This document shows positions 1 to 13,485 of a DNA stretch of 64,000 nucleotides, in pieces. This DNA comes from Owenia fusiformis (taxonomy: Eukaryota > Annelida > Polychaeta > Sabellida > Oweniidae), in assembly GCA_903813345.2 (NCBI GenBank), contig CAIIXF020000007.1, positions 13,810,714 through 13,874,713 on the forward strand, in the 5' to 3' direction. The notes beneath the pieces were generated by a model, which was given only the letters and a program-made list of their open reading frames with translations, was not told the origin of the DNA and ran no database searches. The position numbers and the translations under genes were made by a program. Every line of letters starts with the position of its first letter. Positions within the stretch are counted from its first letter, which is position 1.

Positions 1-200
1 AATTAAGATCTAGTACTGATAGGAAACTGACCCATCTGTCCCAGAGAAATTGTTTTCCAATAAGAGTGGAAATCAAATGAGGGAAAGGCATTTTATGTTA
101 TTATAATCTACTATATTGTCTAGTTTTTACAATAGTTTTAAATTTATATCTTCCATTTGATTGTTGAATTTGGATTAACTGTATATTTTTCTATTTCCAG

Positions 201-3200
201 TTATCTGTGAATTCATATGGCCATGAACACATACAGAAGATTGCATCCCTGACACATACATGTTCAGCTGACTATGTAAGTACATTGGCATCAAGATGTG
301 GAAATTACATATATGGTATATTTTAAAGATGTATTTCTATAGCCACAGTCTCTCTAAAATCCCAGCTCAAATCTTCTACCAACAACGTTGTGGGCTTCAT
401 TCTGTTCATCCTAGTACTCTCCACATCTTTCCTCTCTCTTGCAAGTAGCAGGGTGCTCTGATTTAACAAGACTTTCCCAATTACCGTAACTCAAATTTGC
501 TAGATTTTGAAATTTGCAAGTTCTGTAAATGTAACACATTATATATTATGATATCAAACTTAAGAGGAAGTTGATGACATGGTTCATCATGATACCTCTA
601 ATTTTCAACATTGTGTTTTGTTGAAAATTATGGGAGAAGATGACATTAAGGTGGTGATGCAAGATTGGTGATAGTTCAAATAGAGTCCCATTGAAAGGAG
701 CCCTTTGAAAAGTTTGAATTTGTTTCTTAAAATAGACCTTCTAATATATATGTACAGGGAAATCAAGATTTTTTAGTATATGCTGAAAGGTTGAAATTGG
801 GTTAAATTTCTTAAAAATCATGGTTTTCATCATTAAGTCGTCAAGTTACATTGGCCAGTGCTCTTACTCAATATTGTGTTGTTGTGGCTCAGATTCCACC
901 AACAAAGTACATGTTAGTACCTTCAGATATACATGTTCAGGTCCAGGTAAGGAAGATGCAAGCCCTTGAAAATGTATTCAAAAATTGATACACAATGTGT
1001 TTAGTGTTCAACCGGATTCTCGAGAATTGAGATTGATGGCAAATGTGTGTTGGATTCCTTCAGCAATTATGGTATTTAGAACTGTCTTTGCTATTTTCGC
1101 TATTTTCGATGCTTTTCACCTAATCTTAACCGAGTTTTACCTTCGTGTTTTAACACTGGCTTTTTCAGAATTTTGGTTTGTGAGTAGTAAGTGCACTGGT
1201 ATTAGGTCAATGGATATAGAACGAGGCTTACTTAGGTAAAGCAAAGTGCTAACTTGCTGAAACATAGATTAAGAAAACAGGAACAATGTAAACAGTTTGT
1301 TCTTTTGAGCTAGTGAATTGTAAAGATGTGTTTTTCAGATATTTGTGCATTATTCAATGTTGGTTGTGCTAGTTTTATGTTGTGTCTGAAGAAGATGTAT
1401 GTTCTGCTTTAATTAGTTGTGCCTATTAAGAATTGTTCTTGTTGCAGATTGTGGTGGAAAAGTATATGCGTATGATTGTTCTTAGGTTGGTTGCACTAGT
1501 TCTTGATTGTGCTGCAGGATGATAGATTATATATGGAATTTTCTGTGGTAAATTTTACAAGGACAGCTCTATTGTTCCCGTCATTGATTGTCCCATCCAT
1601 TGATTGTGCTAGGATTGGATTGTGCTGTATGTAGATTGGTCTCAATTTGTACATTCTGCTCAGAGTACCTGTTTCTCTGCTTGTACAGTTTGTTAAAGGA
1701 TTGTGACTGTCCCAGATTGTGTTTGTGCTGAATTCCCCAGTCACTTCAGATGGAAGCATTAATTGTACCTTATCCTGATGAATGGTCATCTTTAGATTGG
1801 TACTTTGAGGATCTCACTTAGGACAATGATAAATTCCCAACATTATCAGATAACACACATACCACAGCTAAGAAATATTAATGATTCATTCCAACCATGA
1901 GTACCTGTTAATTCTCCAGAAATTCCCAGAAAGTTGAACCTACCATAATATTTCAGAATTTATCTGGTTATTAGCTCAACAACAAAGTGCTGCAAAAAGT
2001 CAAGCCTACCTAGCCACTTGATTTCGAATTTTTTTTTCAAAATTAAGCTTTTGCCAAAAAATGTCACTAACGTTAATGGATGCAGTGTTCTGGCAAACAT
2101 TAGATTTCATATAAAACATATGTGCAGATTGAGATTTTACTTCATAACTCATGATTTATTGTTCACAACTTGAAGTTGCAGTGTACTCAACCCCCAGCCC
2201 TCAATGTGATTTATTACACAGGTTCAAGAGAAAGGCCTTATGGTGATAAAATGCAGTGAAAAACAGATGTGAGATTTGATTTAGTGTTTTATGATCACCT
2301 AGCAGGGCAAGGAAATGGCAGTTTGCTGTGTTTGGCATAAATAAACAAAAATTTCAATTTGTATTTTCTGTTGGAATCATAAGAATCTTTGGTTTCAATT
2401 ATATTTTTTAACTTCATCATCATAACTTTTTTCAGTGATGTTTTTCTAGAAAATGATCGATCCCCTTGTCACTCATCACTATCTATTTCTCCAGTGTCAG
2501 CTTATTATTGCCATTCATCAGGGAATTCATTGGTTGTCTCTATGGGTCATATGTCATAGCATAGGGTAACAGTTATTGTTTCAAGTCTCCTACTAATCTA
2601 TGCATTATCTTCCAATAATGGATGCTAGATATATCTCCATTACAAAGTTAGGCTGTAAGATTGGAGGATGTGGTTTGTGAAAGGTAAGAGGTTAACAAGT
2701 CTCTACCTGGCCCTAAAGGTGAAGAACATAAAACCAGTTAAAGACACTACTGTTTTTTCAGTATGTTATCTGTCTTATAGACTCATTAACTTGTAAAGTA
2801 ATTACTTTGACATAGTTAAAACACTATCATACTTTGTAAACACTGTACTCTTTGTATACTTTGACATTTTGTTTTGATAATTATTCTAATGTTCTAATAA
2901 CTGTTTTATGATGCGATGATAGAGTAGAGTAACATTTTGGAATTATATTTTTCAATCAAAGATGCTCTAGTATAGTTATTCTTTACAAAACTGTATACAG
3001 AAATATTTGAATATGTTCAATAGATAGTCAGAATACAAGAGCAGCCGGGTGGTACTTGGAATATACAATTGATTTGATTAGTATAGGGTACCCTCATATA
3101 AAGGCACTTGTAGAACAATTAAAGTGATGATATGATCTATTGGAGCATTAAATTGCAGCTTTCACTCATAATCGACTCATTTCAATTTGTTGACCTCGTA

Positions 3201-5431
3201 ATGAATAAATCAGGCCAAGTGAAAAAATGTTTTATAAATATATTTAGTAAAGTGTAGATATGGCTGGCAGTACCTATTTCTTGAGACATCACACCCTGTT
3301 GACAATTTCCATAATTTTTTACAGATGTACCTAATGATTAAAGATCTCGTTGTCATAGCAACCCCTCATAGTCTCATTAATTTGATGCTTTTTTCAATCA
3401 GAAAAACCAGATGAGGAAATTGTGTTACTGCCCACTAACAATTCATGTTCTCAACTTGATACCATCTCAGAACTCTTGAAAAATGAAATCTTAATATGTT
3501 CCAAGATTTACCCGGAATTTTATAGGCTTCATAAGTAAATCCTTGTTTTTGACAAGGACAATATTCAGTCTTATTCCCTATATTTGATATATATTTGATT
3601 TGATATTATATATCTATATTTGAGCTGATGTTTTCACAATATTATATAGCAGTCATATGTGTAGAACTGTTATTTGTATATTATGAACCTCTACAAGTAA
3701 ATGGTGCAAAACCTCAAGAATGACACGTGAGTGAAATAGATTCATGTGGGACTTTTTACAAGTAACATTTTTAGTAACATTTCGAAGCAATGGGGTAAAA
3801 ATGATAAATGAGCAACAGAGTATGCTATAATGATGATTATTGCTTTATCAGACCTAGCTCAGTTTGAGTGGCAGGTACCCTGTGGCCCAGGGTCTAGTAG
3901 TAATTACAACCCTCTGGTTTGGATAAACAATTGTGTAGTTGTGCTTATAGCCCCAAAAGTAGCTGCCATGGCTTTTTGTCGATGTTTGTTTATGAAATAG
4001 GTGACAGTTACTTATGAAGGTAATTCTGATTTGGAGTTGAATTTTTGATCAATCTAATCTGATTAGGTAAGATTTTGGGTAAGATTTTGTCTTGATCTAA
4101 GAGTATAGGTGTTCTCTTTTAAAAAATGAAAAGGGTAGAAAACAGCTGTGGTAAAGTTTGCGTCATACTTCACTGGTTAGCTAGATTGTCATAGTTAACT
4201 AAACACCATGCTTGGCTGGTTCTTTGTGGTTCACTTCTGCCCCCTGATGCATTGTTTAGTCTTAATGGCATTATCTCTGCCTGGTCTCTGACTTTCTAAA
4301 TGTCATGCATCTTTATCTATCAAGATTTAGTTTTCTAAAGTACATGGGAAACTCACCAGCTATGGGTTGTGAGTTTTGGATATAATTTAAGTCTAAAAAT
4401 ATCTATTTGAATTGTAATTTTTTATACTGTCATGAAGTTCTAGATGAGGATGTCATTTTGAATAATTGCAGTGCATTAATATATGTTTCTTATAAATAGT
4501 TAATGTTTTTCTGAATATTCTATCTGACAAGATTCTATAAAGACCTCCTTGTGCCCATCTGAACATCCCCAATCTCTATATAAGGCCCATGTATAAAACA
4601 AGATGTAGTCATGTTTTTAAATTTAAAACTGAGTTTAGTATAGTCGAATAACATAAAATTAAACATGAAAAAATGAGGCCAATACTCCAAATTGTGTAGA
4701 TACTCAAGAAAATGAAGCACATTGTTTATATTTTTGAGAGATTGCATGGAATGTGGTGGACTAGGGCAACATTTCAAATACTGGTCTCTACAACTGGGAA
4801 ACCTTTCACTCTCTCTAGGATAGCGTGCAGTGGTTTTGTAATTATAAAAAATTGGATGCAAGTTTTTGTAATCCCAAATGGTCTATCAAGTAACCTAATG
4901 AGCTTTCTTGACAAGTCTTTCATGTCAGAGTAACATATGGGGATTGATTTATCCTGAATGTGTCTACACATTTATCTATGCCAGTCTTTAAGAAAATAGA
5001 CATAAAATCTGAAATATCTTCCATATGAACTCAAGGTTGTAATTTTTTAAAAGGAGTTCAGTTTTGAATGTGATTTGATTAATTTGCTTGTCTGTAGCTT
5101 TTCTAATACAGATGTCCCATCCTTAAGGAACATGTCTGGTAACATTGAATGCTTATGGAGGTTATTCATACCTTACTACCTTATTTCCTTAATGTGTATA
5201 TGAAGCATGTACACAAAGTACCATTTGGCCAATCATTCTTTCATTGAACTGATTTAAACCATTCCTAAATATTTTGGGATACTTAGTTTAAAGTATTAAA
5301 AAAAGATGATTTAAAATATGTAAGAGTGTATATGAATACAGAAGTTGATGATAATCAATACTGTTGTTAAATATTGGACGCTTTTTACTTTCAGGCGGAG
5401 TTCTGGTCATGCATCAATAGAACATTTCCAG
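201..5431 (+). CDS. Two short exons of a cysteine-containing protein, possibly RECK-like (partial)
   Basis: Two candidate coding exons with good splice sites: 201-275 (after TATTTCCAG, before GTAAGT; 25 codons, phase 0) and 5395-5431 (after CTTTCAG, before GTAAGT; 12 codons plus one base). Phases agree across the 5.1-kb intron. The joined exons give a helical-looking stretch, then two Cys nine residues apart (HTCSADYAEFWSC) and an INRTFPG ending. The C...E-[FIV]-W-x-C-[MI]-N...PG pattern resembles, from memory, the repeated cysteine-knot motifs of the GPI-anchored protease inhibitor RECK. A twin CX9C mitochondrial protein is an alternative. No further exon was found before the gap at 9501. 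The exons are fairly secure as exons; the family name is a guess. Confidence 0.35.
276..5394. other. Intron-like DNA, no gene recognised
   Basis: AT-rich sequence between the two candidate exons. The open frames here are short and lack domain-like composition. I see no tRNA, no strong tandem repeat and no recognisable transposon protein. Confidence 0.5.
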
Positions 5432-8400
5432 GTAAGTTCTGGCACTTGAAGATCTCTTGGTTTACTTTTAAATATTAGCATTGATCCATTTAAAGATACT
5501 TAAAGACCTATTAGATTATTTATCAATATGTTACCTCCAAAAGTGCTGACGTATTGTTAAGCTTGACTTTTACTTTGGAATTGACTTTGAACTATTTACA
5601 GCATTAAGGTCTCCTTGTACTTTAGAAGGTCAAGATGAAACATCAGGATTTTGACCATTTTCGACTAAATAATTGCTTAGTATTTTTATTATTCAAGCTA
5701 AGTCACAAAACTCATCAAACCCCATTTTTCACGATGCTAGTGAACCTTGCTATGACTTCGGGGTTATAAAGCAATGCATTTGTTTAATATTATGGCAGAG
5801 GATTAGTAGGAAAGTTGTAAAGTAATTTTGATGGCTTACAACGTGGCAGCTCAGATGAAATAATATAGAGATCTGACATTCAGACATAACAAATTGATAG
5901 AGACATTCTACATACAAGGTAATATGCCACAATCTGACAGCTATTAATTCTCTTGGAAATATGGTAAAAGTATTACTGATCACAAGTCACTTACTCAATG
6001 ACGCAAAATTAATTTACCTCTTGACAAAGGTGTGATTTTGATTGGTCAGAATAAGTGGCTGTCTAGATGGTAACATTTGCATTGCTTTCTCGTCGCCTTG
6101 ACTTCCGATCTTTCAATTTGAGACAAAAGCAATTTGGTTTCTAGTCTAAAGTTAGAGATTTATCCAGATATTTTTAATTACATTGCAACATGGAAAAGTT
6201 CAACTTAGAGAGGCTTATGCAATAAATCATCCATATTATTAATGGAAAACTACTTCTTTATTTCACCTTCATAGGTTGGATTAACCTCAATAAAATGTTA
6301 AAGAATAATATTCCTATTTTTATTGTTAAGCATTCAAGAATAGACTGATATCATGCAGGCTATTTCCTGATATTAAAGCTATTTCTTAGATTAGTCTTCA
6401 TTGTCTCGACCAGTATAAGTACTATTGCAAGGCTTTCTTTTCGTATCATAACATCCATTACCAATTATCAAAAGTTGCTTATTAGAAGATCTCTAGTTGT
6501 CAGAAAGCCATCATTTGTCTAAGCTCCATTTTCAGAAATTTTCATTTAGCCAAATTGTTCACAATTTTGTAAAATCTCTTGCTGCGTAGAGCCTCATTTT
6601 TTAAAACTTGGGGCATAACTAAACCACTCATTCCCTGTTACCCGTTTGTGGATTGTATCTAACACTGCATCAAGGGATGGCTTAATCTGATCATGATGAT
6701 CAGTTGCGCCATCATCTTTTCTCATAAAACAATCCTTTTAAGACTTTCAGAGTTCCAATTTCAGTCTCTTATTTTTGAATTTTAAATTGAAATTAATGAG
6801 AATGTATCAGGGGACAACATAGTACAGGAGTTGCTTGATGAAAACCTTGACAGTGATCATGTGGCTCAATATGTATTTGACAAGGTGCTTAGAGAATGAT
6901 GGATCTCTGATCAGACTGGTGGTTTACAAGGTTGGTTTAATACACTTGTCATCTCAATAGCTCCAGCTTCACCTCCAGTTTTCTATTTGTGTTTGTGCAT
7001 ATCACTGGAAAATTATCATGCTTTCAGATTGTGGACATGTGTCTATTAAATAGCTACATGATATATCTGAAAAGGCTGCCATTCTATTATTTGTTGAGCC
7101 AACCCTCATCTTTGAGACAGTGTGTTAATACAATGGAGCAATTGCTAGCTTCTTGATTGATTTTTTAGACATTGAGATGCTGGAAATAGCAGAAATGATT
7201 GCTATGCAAGTGGATTATTATCACCAATTATTTTCTCATTATCGTACATTAGGGTAATTGATGAATATCACGGATATATAATTTACTTTTTATTTATTTC
7301 ATTATCAGGTTGGAAATTGCATTGTTGTTAATTCTTTTTTTTCTTATTGTAATTTCAGTCACCCTTGTTTTTCTGTCAGTTGGAATCATCTGACATGAAA
7401 TTTACTTGGATAAAATCATAGAGGAACTAGAGATATCTGCTATTCCTTATTGATTGTAATTTTAGAAGATGTCAAATGTCATTTTATATCTAAGGTTATT
7501 CCTCGGCCTAAGTTTCATCATGTGGTAAATGTCTGAGGGAGATTTGATAAGGAAATTGAACAGTTTTAAGGCAAAATTAAAATCAGGAGATTCTGCTAGC
7601 TGTCAAGTAATAGTTCAACAATTTTAAACATGTTTTAATTGCCTTACATTATATTAGTTGTGTCAAGATATCTAAATGCTTGTGGTAATATCAGGTTATG
7701 GCATTTTAGGAAAAAGTTGATGCTTTTGTTGTATTCTTGTTATTATTGGTGTTAAACTCTTCAAAGGTTTTGCCTTGGGTACCTCTCTTAGTGGCATGTA
7801 CTTTTGTGGCTGATGAACAACATCAAACTTAACCAATATTTTTAATCTCTATTTCTGCATTGAGATTCTTCCACTTGGTCAGGGAAGGGTTGTTAATTCG
7901 AAGTGGCGGTCATAACAATAGGTTTCTGAGATGGTATTTTATACTTTTAAGTTACCTTTTAGAGTTATTAGAAAGATTAATTCATATACATGTACGTATA
8001 TGGAAAATGTTAGAGGAGTAAATGTATGATAATGATCAATTGATAGAGTATAATAGGAGGGCCTCTAGACAGCATCACTGTGTCAGTGGTCGGTGTGGTT
8101 AATATGCCTGAAACCCAAGATTTCAAGAGTTCCTGAGTCAATATTGACCTTTTTAAAAGCTATTTCAAATCATTTTGTAGCAAATGACAATCTTTTGATA
8201 GGTTTTAACCTCTGCTGTTTTCACTGTTTACTCACTGGAAGGTTTAACTACACAGATCAGCTAATGTGGCGTTAAAGCTCAAATAACTTTTTCTTGAATG
8301 ATGTATTCTCTTGATCTTCTTAAATGTGTAACCTTTCTTATTGTAATGTATTGAAGTCTTTATCCAATGTGCATTGCCTTTGCCTTACTGTGGAATGTAG

Positions 8401-9500
8401 AGGCAAGTGAATTTGAATAATCCCAAGTCTACCAAATTCTCATCATGAGAAATCATGGACTTCTATTAGCTTCACACTAGTATGTTCTGGTTGAAGACAG
8501 AAAGATGTGATGAGAATCAGAATGCTGAATTCTTGTCATTTTCAAAAGTGTAATTAGAAAAATTAAACTGTTTTAATTGACCTCCCCCCTCGTATTTAAT
8601 TATTGGAAGTATATAATCAGGAATTATGAGGGGCTAGTCTTGGAAAACACCAATACAAAAAATTGACATGATACATAATTTAAGACTCATATTTCTTTAT
8701 AAAATATGTTCAAACACATTTATATGGTTCACCCCACTCTAAGGCATTCTGAAACATACAGTATGTACAATGGCATTTTAGAGTCAAAAAATAAATAAAG
8801 GTAGAGAAAGCATAGTAGGCAATATTTTAAATATCTTGAATTCATTATATTAAAAGTAAAAGTCTTTATTCGTTCAGAAAAACATATCCAAGTGGAACAC
8901 CTTTGGTAGCTCTAAAATGTTTCACATGGAAGGTGTTCTACTTATAGAGGCTCATTTAACACTAAGTCAATTTGGTCTTGGAACTCTGAAAAGTGTTCCG
9001 CTAACAGAGGCATTCTACTTCTAGAGGTGCTGCCATTTACAGGTTTTACTGTATACGTTGATTCTCCATGGATGAAAGGTTGATAGAATGATCTAATCTA
9101 ATTAAATGGAGGTTGATTTAACCTGCCTGTTTTATTACCAGAATTTATTACTAAGCAAGGGGAGCTTGATGGCAATTAGTTTCTGATAAAGACTAATGAA
9201 AGAATCCTTGTTCTTACTTATAACAATTCCAACCCTGTACTCTCTAATTGCCTGTCAGTGCAAACAAAAAGGAAGATGGATGGCAACCAAGATTCGCCAT
9301 AGTCATTTCATGCTTTTATCAGAAACTCTGGTATTTTATAGACATAACATTTGCGCTTCCATTTCTAGGCATATCTTCTGTTATCACATTCGAATATAAT
9401 TGGAGATCTGACTTATCATTGTTTTCACATTTTGGATTCCACAAAGAGTAGGGGTGCAGAATAGATTGGTAACATTTCAAATCATCAAAAAGTGTACAAA
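5432..9500. other. Intron or intergenic DNA, no gene recognised
   Basis: AT-rich, low-information DNA running up to the assembly gap. A 34-codon open run near 6799-6898 looks mildly protein-like, but its upstream splice acceptor is poor. Nothing else could be supported. Confidence 0.45.
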
Positions 9501-10000
9501 NNNNNNNNNNNNNNNNNNNNNNNNNNNNNNNNNNNNNNNNNNNNNNNNNNNNNNNNNNNNNNNNNNNNNNNNNNNNNNNNNNNNNNNNNNNNNNNNNNNN
9601 NNNNNNNNNNNNNNNNNNNNNNNNNNNNNNNNNNNNNNNNNNNNNNNNNNNNNNNNNNNNNNNNNNNNNNNNNNNNNNNNNNNNNNNNNNNNNNNNNNNN
9701 NNNNNNNNNNNNNNNNNNNNNNNNNNNNNNNNNNNNNNNNNNNNNNNNNNNNNNNNNNNNNNNNNNNNNNNNNNNNNNNNNNNNNNNNNNNNNNNNNNNN
9801 NNNNNNNNNNNNNNNNNNNNNNNNNNNNNNNNNNNNNNNNNNNNNNNNNNNNNNNNNNNNNNNNNNNNNNNNNNNNNNNNNNNNNNNNNNNNNNNNNNNN
9901 NNNNNNNNNNNNNNNNNNNNNNNNNNNNNNNNNNNNNNNNNNNNNNNNNNNNNNNNNNNNNNNNNNNNNNNNNNNNNNNNNNNNNNNNNNNNNNNNNNNN
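9501..10000. other. Assembly gap (500 N)
   Basis: Exactly 500 unknown bases, a standard scaffold gap size, so the true distance is unknown. Exons of the flanking genes may be hidden here. Confidence 0.99.
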
Positions 10001-11499
10001 TTTGTTTAACAAGGATGCGACGTGAATATTTAATCAGCTTAGCTGTGTGGGTTTTTAAGACATACAAAACACCATTGAAAACACTTTCAATAATTGCATC
10101 TAATACAAGAGACAACCATCAAACAAAAATGGCCCTTTTTAATAAAAGGATTTGTCTATATCAGTATAAGCTCAACTGATTAAAAAGCTAGTGAAACTTA
10201 ATCAAACCTTGTTAAGGCTTTTAAAATCCATATGTAATTATCTCATGAAAAAGCATAATCTACTCTATGATTGAAGAACAATAAAGCTAGGTGAGGTGTT
10301 TGTATAATGTACAAACAGCTTATAATGAAAAAAATAAATAATCCAATATTATATTATAGATTTTTAATTTCTAATTGAATAATCCATGACGTTATCAACT
10401 AACCAGAAATTGTATTTATATGTCATAATCGGAGCTAGAATTGTAAGTTAGTATTGTTCTTAATTATATGTATTTTGATTACAGAAAGTTTCAAAATAAG
10501 ATAATAATAAAACTGTAATTACGAAATACTAACTTGGCTTTTTGCATGTTAGAATTCAGTATTAAAATTATTTTTCAGAGTGCTTATAAAATTCTTATTA
10601 CCACAATGAAGAAATGACCATTATCTAGAGTTTGTAGTCTGGACATTATATGGATAAGCTTCCATTATGACTGACTTAAAAGGGATCAAATTCTCACCCA
10701 CGACATATCCATCAATGCCAATGCCCTTCCTTATTTGATATATATGAGAAAATATGTTATGAGAAACATTATAGGGTTTACTGTTATTTTATTTCTAACA
10801 TCATGTTAGTTATTTCAAGTCTGATTTGTTTCTATCATGCAATTATAGATAGAAACATGTTATTCATTTAAACAATTTTATTAAACACAATCATCTATTC
10901 TACTTTATTATCGCTGATAATGAATGGATAAATAGCTCATTTCAAAAGCCCTTGTTAATAAGTAAACAGCACCGTTGAGCGTCATACTCGACAGCCAATC
11001 ACAGAACAGAGTGGTTCTCAGACCAGCCAATGAGAAGACAGGGAAGTTCTCAACGACATATTCTATATGTATGAGTATATGGCGCATGAAGGTGAAACAC
11101 ACAATCGATACAATAATGACCATTATAGCGAGGAGGTGTCATTAGAATAAACAATCAGTTTATAAGGCTATACAGTGTACTGGAGACAAAGCTAATGAAT
11201 AAGTGTTCAAATTCAATAGCAAATAGATGACAATAGCACTGTATGATGAAAACAAATGTAAAACAACAGGAACTTTTACTTTTTTCTTGATATTATAAAT
11301 ATAAATGAACTGATTAATAAAACAGTCTTACTTAACAACTCATTGCTGCTTTAGCATATTACTGCATTTGTATCAGAGAGGACAGGTTGCATTTTAGGTA
11401 TACTGCGTCACATTCATCGCTCAAGGTGAAAAAGGGAAATTGACAGACAGAAGCATATATTATTTAAACAATATTTTTCATTGAGTAACTATTTTCAAG
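10001..11499. other. Upstream region of the GPCR gene
   Basis: AT-rich non-coding DNA. Two CCAAT motifs lie at 10995-10999 and 11027-11031, about 500 bases before the GPCR start codon, in a locally GC-richer stretch that could be part of its promoter. No TATA box or 5' exon could be assigned. Confidence 0.35.
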
Positions 11500-13485
11500 A
11501 TGGGAAAAGAGTGCAATGTAATAGGAATTCTTATCCTTTTGCTGAACCTCACAGTAGCAGAAAATGCAGAAACTGTTGACCTGAAAGGAACAGTTGCACA
11601 AGGTGAGGACACTATCACTGTGGCTGCTGCAGCAAAGGACAACAATATCACCACACCAATTGCCAAAGTTTCCACCACAAGGCCCAGTTTAACAAACATG
11701 ACACAGTCAAGTATGCCAGACACAATAACAAGTGTGACAAATATGACAGTGAGTGTGACTAATACAACAGTGACAAGTGTAACAACCATTTTACAAGACA
11801 CTACACCTACAAAAAACAACATCAATGTAAACATCTCTATAAAGGTTCTTGACGACTGTCCTGATTTGGCCAAAGAAGATTGGACAATTGTATCAGAGAC
11901 AAGACTGAACAATATGATAAACAAAATGTCAAGTCCAAATTGTAATGTAAATACTAAGGAATTAAATTGGACAAATTGTAATCATAACAATGAACCATCA
12001 TCAATTATCAAAATTGAAGAGTTATTGGAACTTATTCATAAAGGAAACCAGTTGTATAAAACATGTCGCACTGACTTTTGTTCTCGGAATTATAACCCAA
12101 TGTCAAATCTCCAGGAGATCAACCTACACATTGAGCAGAAGGCCTTAATGCTACAACAGGCAATAACAGACTGTGGGGTAGACAGTTCCTTTGTGAAGAA
12201 CACCACTAGGTTTGATGAGTGTTATAATACAACAAGGGCCATATTGCCTCTTTCAGACTACATGAAACTAATAGGAATGGGACATAAGAAATGTGTACAA
12301 GAACAATGTAAAGCTCCAAATAATCCATATAGTCGGTTGAACAGTGATATCACAAAAGCACTCGTCATCACGAAAGTTTATGTATTTAGCATTATCTGCT
12401 TTATGGGAATCATAGGCAACATTCTGTCTTTTATGACATTTTCTGCAATGGAGAAACTAAACACCAGTATCTTCATATTAAAGACACTGGCAATCATAGA
12501 TAGTATACATCTGCTTCTTAGGATCTTATCAGAACCGTATTACGCTGCATATACATACACTGATTGGATTGAGAAATCTACAAATATTCAGAACCAAACT
12601 GTGGCTGATACATACATGAAGGTGGTAAACTATATGATCCCATTAGTTGAGATGGCTCAGATGGCTAGTGCATGGCTGGTAGTGTTCCTCACATTGGACA
12701 GGTTCATCGCTATCTGTTTCCCATTCAAGGCTCTCTCTTTGTGCACCATGAAGATGGCTAAAATAGGCATCAGCATTGTCATTATTGGATCCATCCTTTA
12801 CATCGTCCCTGTATATTTTGGGTATGTTTATAAATGGCAGCGCAATGAGTGCACAAAGCTCTTCTTCATTAACATTATCATCAGCCTCCTCGGACAGAAT
12901 ATCTACTACAGAGTCTTATATGAACTAGCGTTAAATCTTGTATTTCGCAATGTGCTCCCAGTTGGATTGGTCCTGGGGATGAATGCACGACTTATCAGTG
13001 AGTTGAGAGTCTCTCGTCAACATCGTCAAAATATCACATCAAGAACTGGCACAGAATTAGAGAAAAAAGATAAGAACATCACGATCACGCTGATCACCAT
13101 CTCCATAGTGTTCCTCATCTGCATCATTCCTATGGTGGCCTTGAAGGTTTGGGACATTATCAACTACAGCATATTTAAAAAAGAACTGGGAAATTCTGGT
13201 ATACTGACAGCATCAAAATACACCGGATCTTATACAGGATCCATTATATATGGCATGGTGGTGGATTTGTTACTTATCATCAACTCAGCCATAAATATTC
13301 TTGTTTACTGCTTCGTGAGGAAAAATTTTGCCAGAAATTTGTGGAAAATGTTCAAGTGCAAGCACCAGCGCAAATTGACAGTAGGAGGCACACGGTTTAC
13401 AGGCACAGGATATTCAAAAGGGTCTGGCTTGAAAGGGTCGGGTAATAAGGCAGGACAACAATCTAAGAACACAACTGCTTTGTAA
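11500..13485 (+). CDS. Rhodopsin-like (class A) G-protein-coupled receptor, intronless, with a long extracellular N-terminus
   Basis: A 661-residue open frame without introns. The first ~20 residues are a hydrophobic signal peptide (GILILLLNLTVA). Residues ~22-110 are Thr/Asn/Val-rich with many N-glycosylation sequons. Residues ~115-285 form a Cys-containing ectodomain with about nine cysteines. Seven membrane helices follow: TM1 ~288-312 (GIIGN), TM2 ~322-345 (LAIID, the TM2 Asp), TM3 ~377-400 ending in LTLDRFIAICFP, TM4 ~420-442, TM5 ~477-500, TM6 ~527-550 and TM7 ~582-605 (NSAINILVY). The tail ends in a Gly/Ser/Thr-rich stretch. DRF replaces the usual DRY and NILVY the usual NPxxY. The helix pattern is that of invertebrate orphan peptide-type receptors (FMRFamide-receptor-like). 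The ligand cannot be told from sequence. The start was chosen because it opens directly with the signal peptide. Confidence 0.9.
   Translation: MGKECNVIGILILLLNLTVAENAETVDLKGTVAQGEDTITVAAAAKDNNITTPIAKVSTTRPSLTNMTQSSMPDTITSVTNMTVSVTNTTVTSVTTILQDTTPTKNNINVNISIKVLDDCPDLAKEDWTIVSETRLNNMINKMSSPNCNVNTKELNWTNCNHNNEPSSIIKIEELLELIHKGNQLYKTCRTDFCSRNYNPMSNLQEINLHIEQKALMLQQAITDCGVDSSFVKNTTRFDECYNTTRAILPLSDYMKLIGMGHKKCVQEQCKAPNNPYSRLNSDITKALVITKVYVFSIICFMGIIGNILSFMTFSAMEKLNTSIFILKTLAIIDSIHLLLRILSEPYYAAYTYTDWIEKSTNIQNQTVADTYMKVVNYMIPLVEMAQMASAWLVVFLTLDRFIAICFPFKALSLCTMKMAKIGISIVIIGSILYIVPVYFGYVYKWQRNECTKLFFINIIISLLGQNIYYRVLYELALNLVFRNVLPVGLVLGMNARLISELRVSRQHRQNITSRTGTELEKKDKNITITLITISIVFLICIIPMVALKVWDIINYSIFKKELGNSGILTASKYTGSYTGSIIYGMVVDLLLIINSAINILVYCFVRKNFARNLWKMFKCKHQRKLTVGGTRFTGTGYSKGSGLKGSGNKAGQQSKNTTAL

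Noticed and set aside
6799-6898. Possible last exon with DNIVQELLDENLDSDHVAQY
   Set aside because: The composition is protein-like and the phase would fit the exon ending at 5431, but the acceptor has no pyrimidine tract and the sequence fits no family suggested by the upstream exons.
9454-10179. Frames spanning the N runs (also at 59979-60510)
   Set aside because: Mostly unknown bases.
11478-11924. 148-codon minus-strand frame opposite the GPCR N-terminus
   Set aside because: It mirrors the Thr/Val-rich low-complexity coding strand and has no start context or domain.
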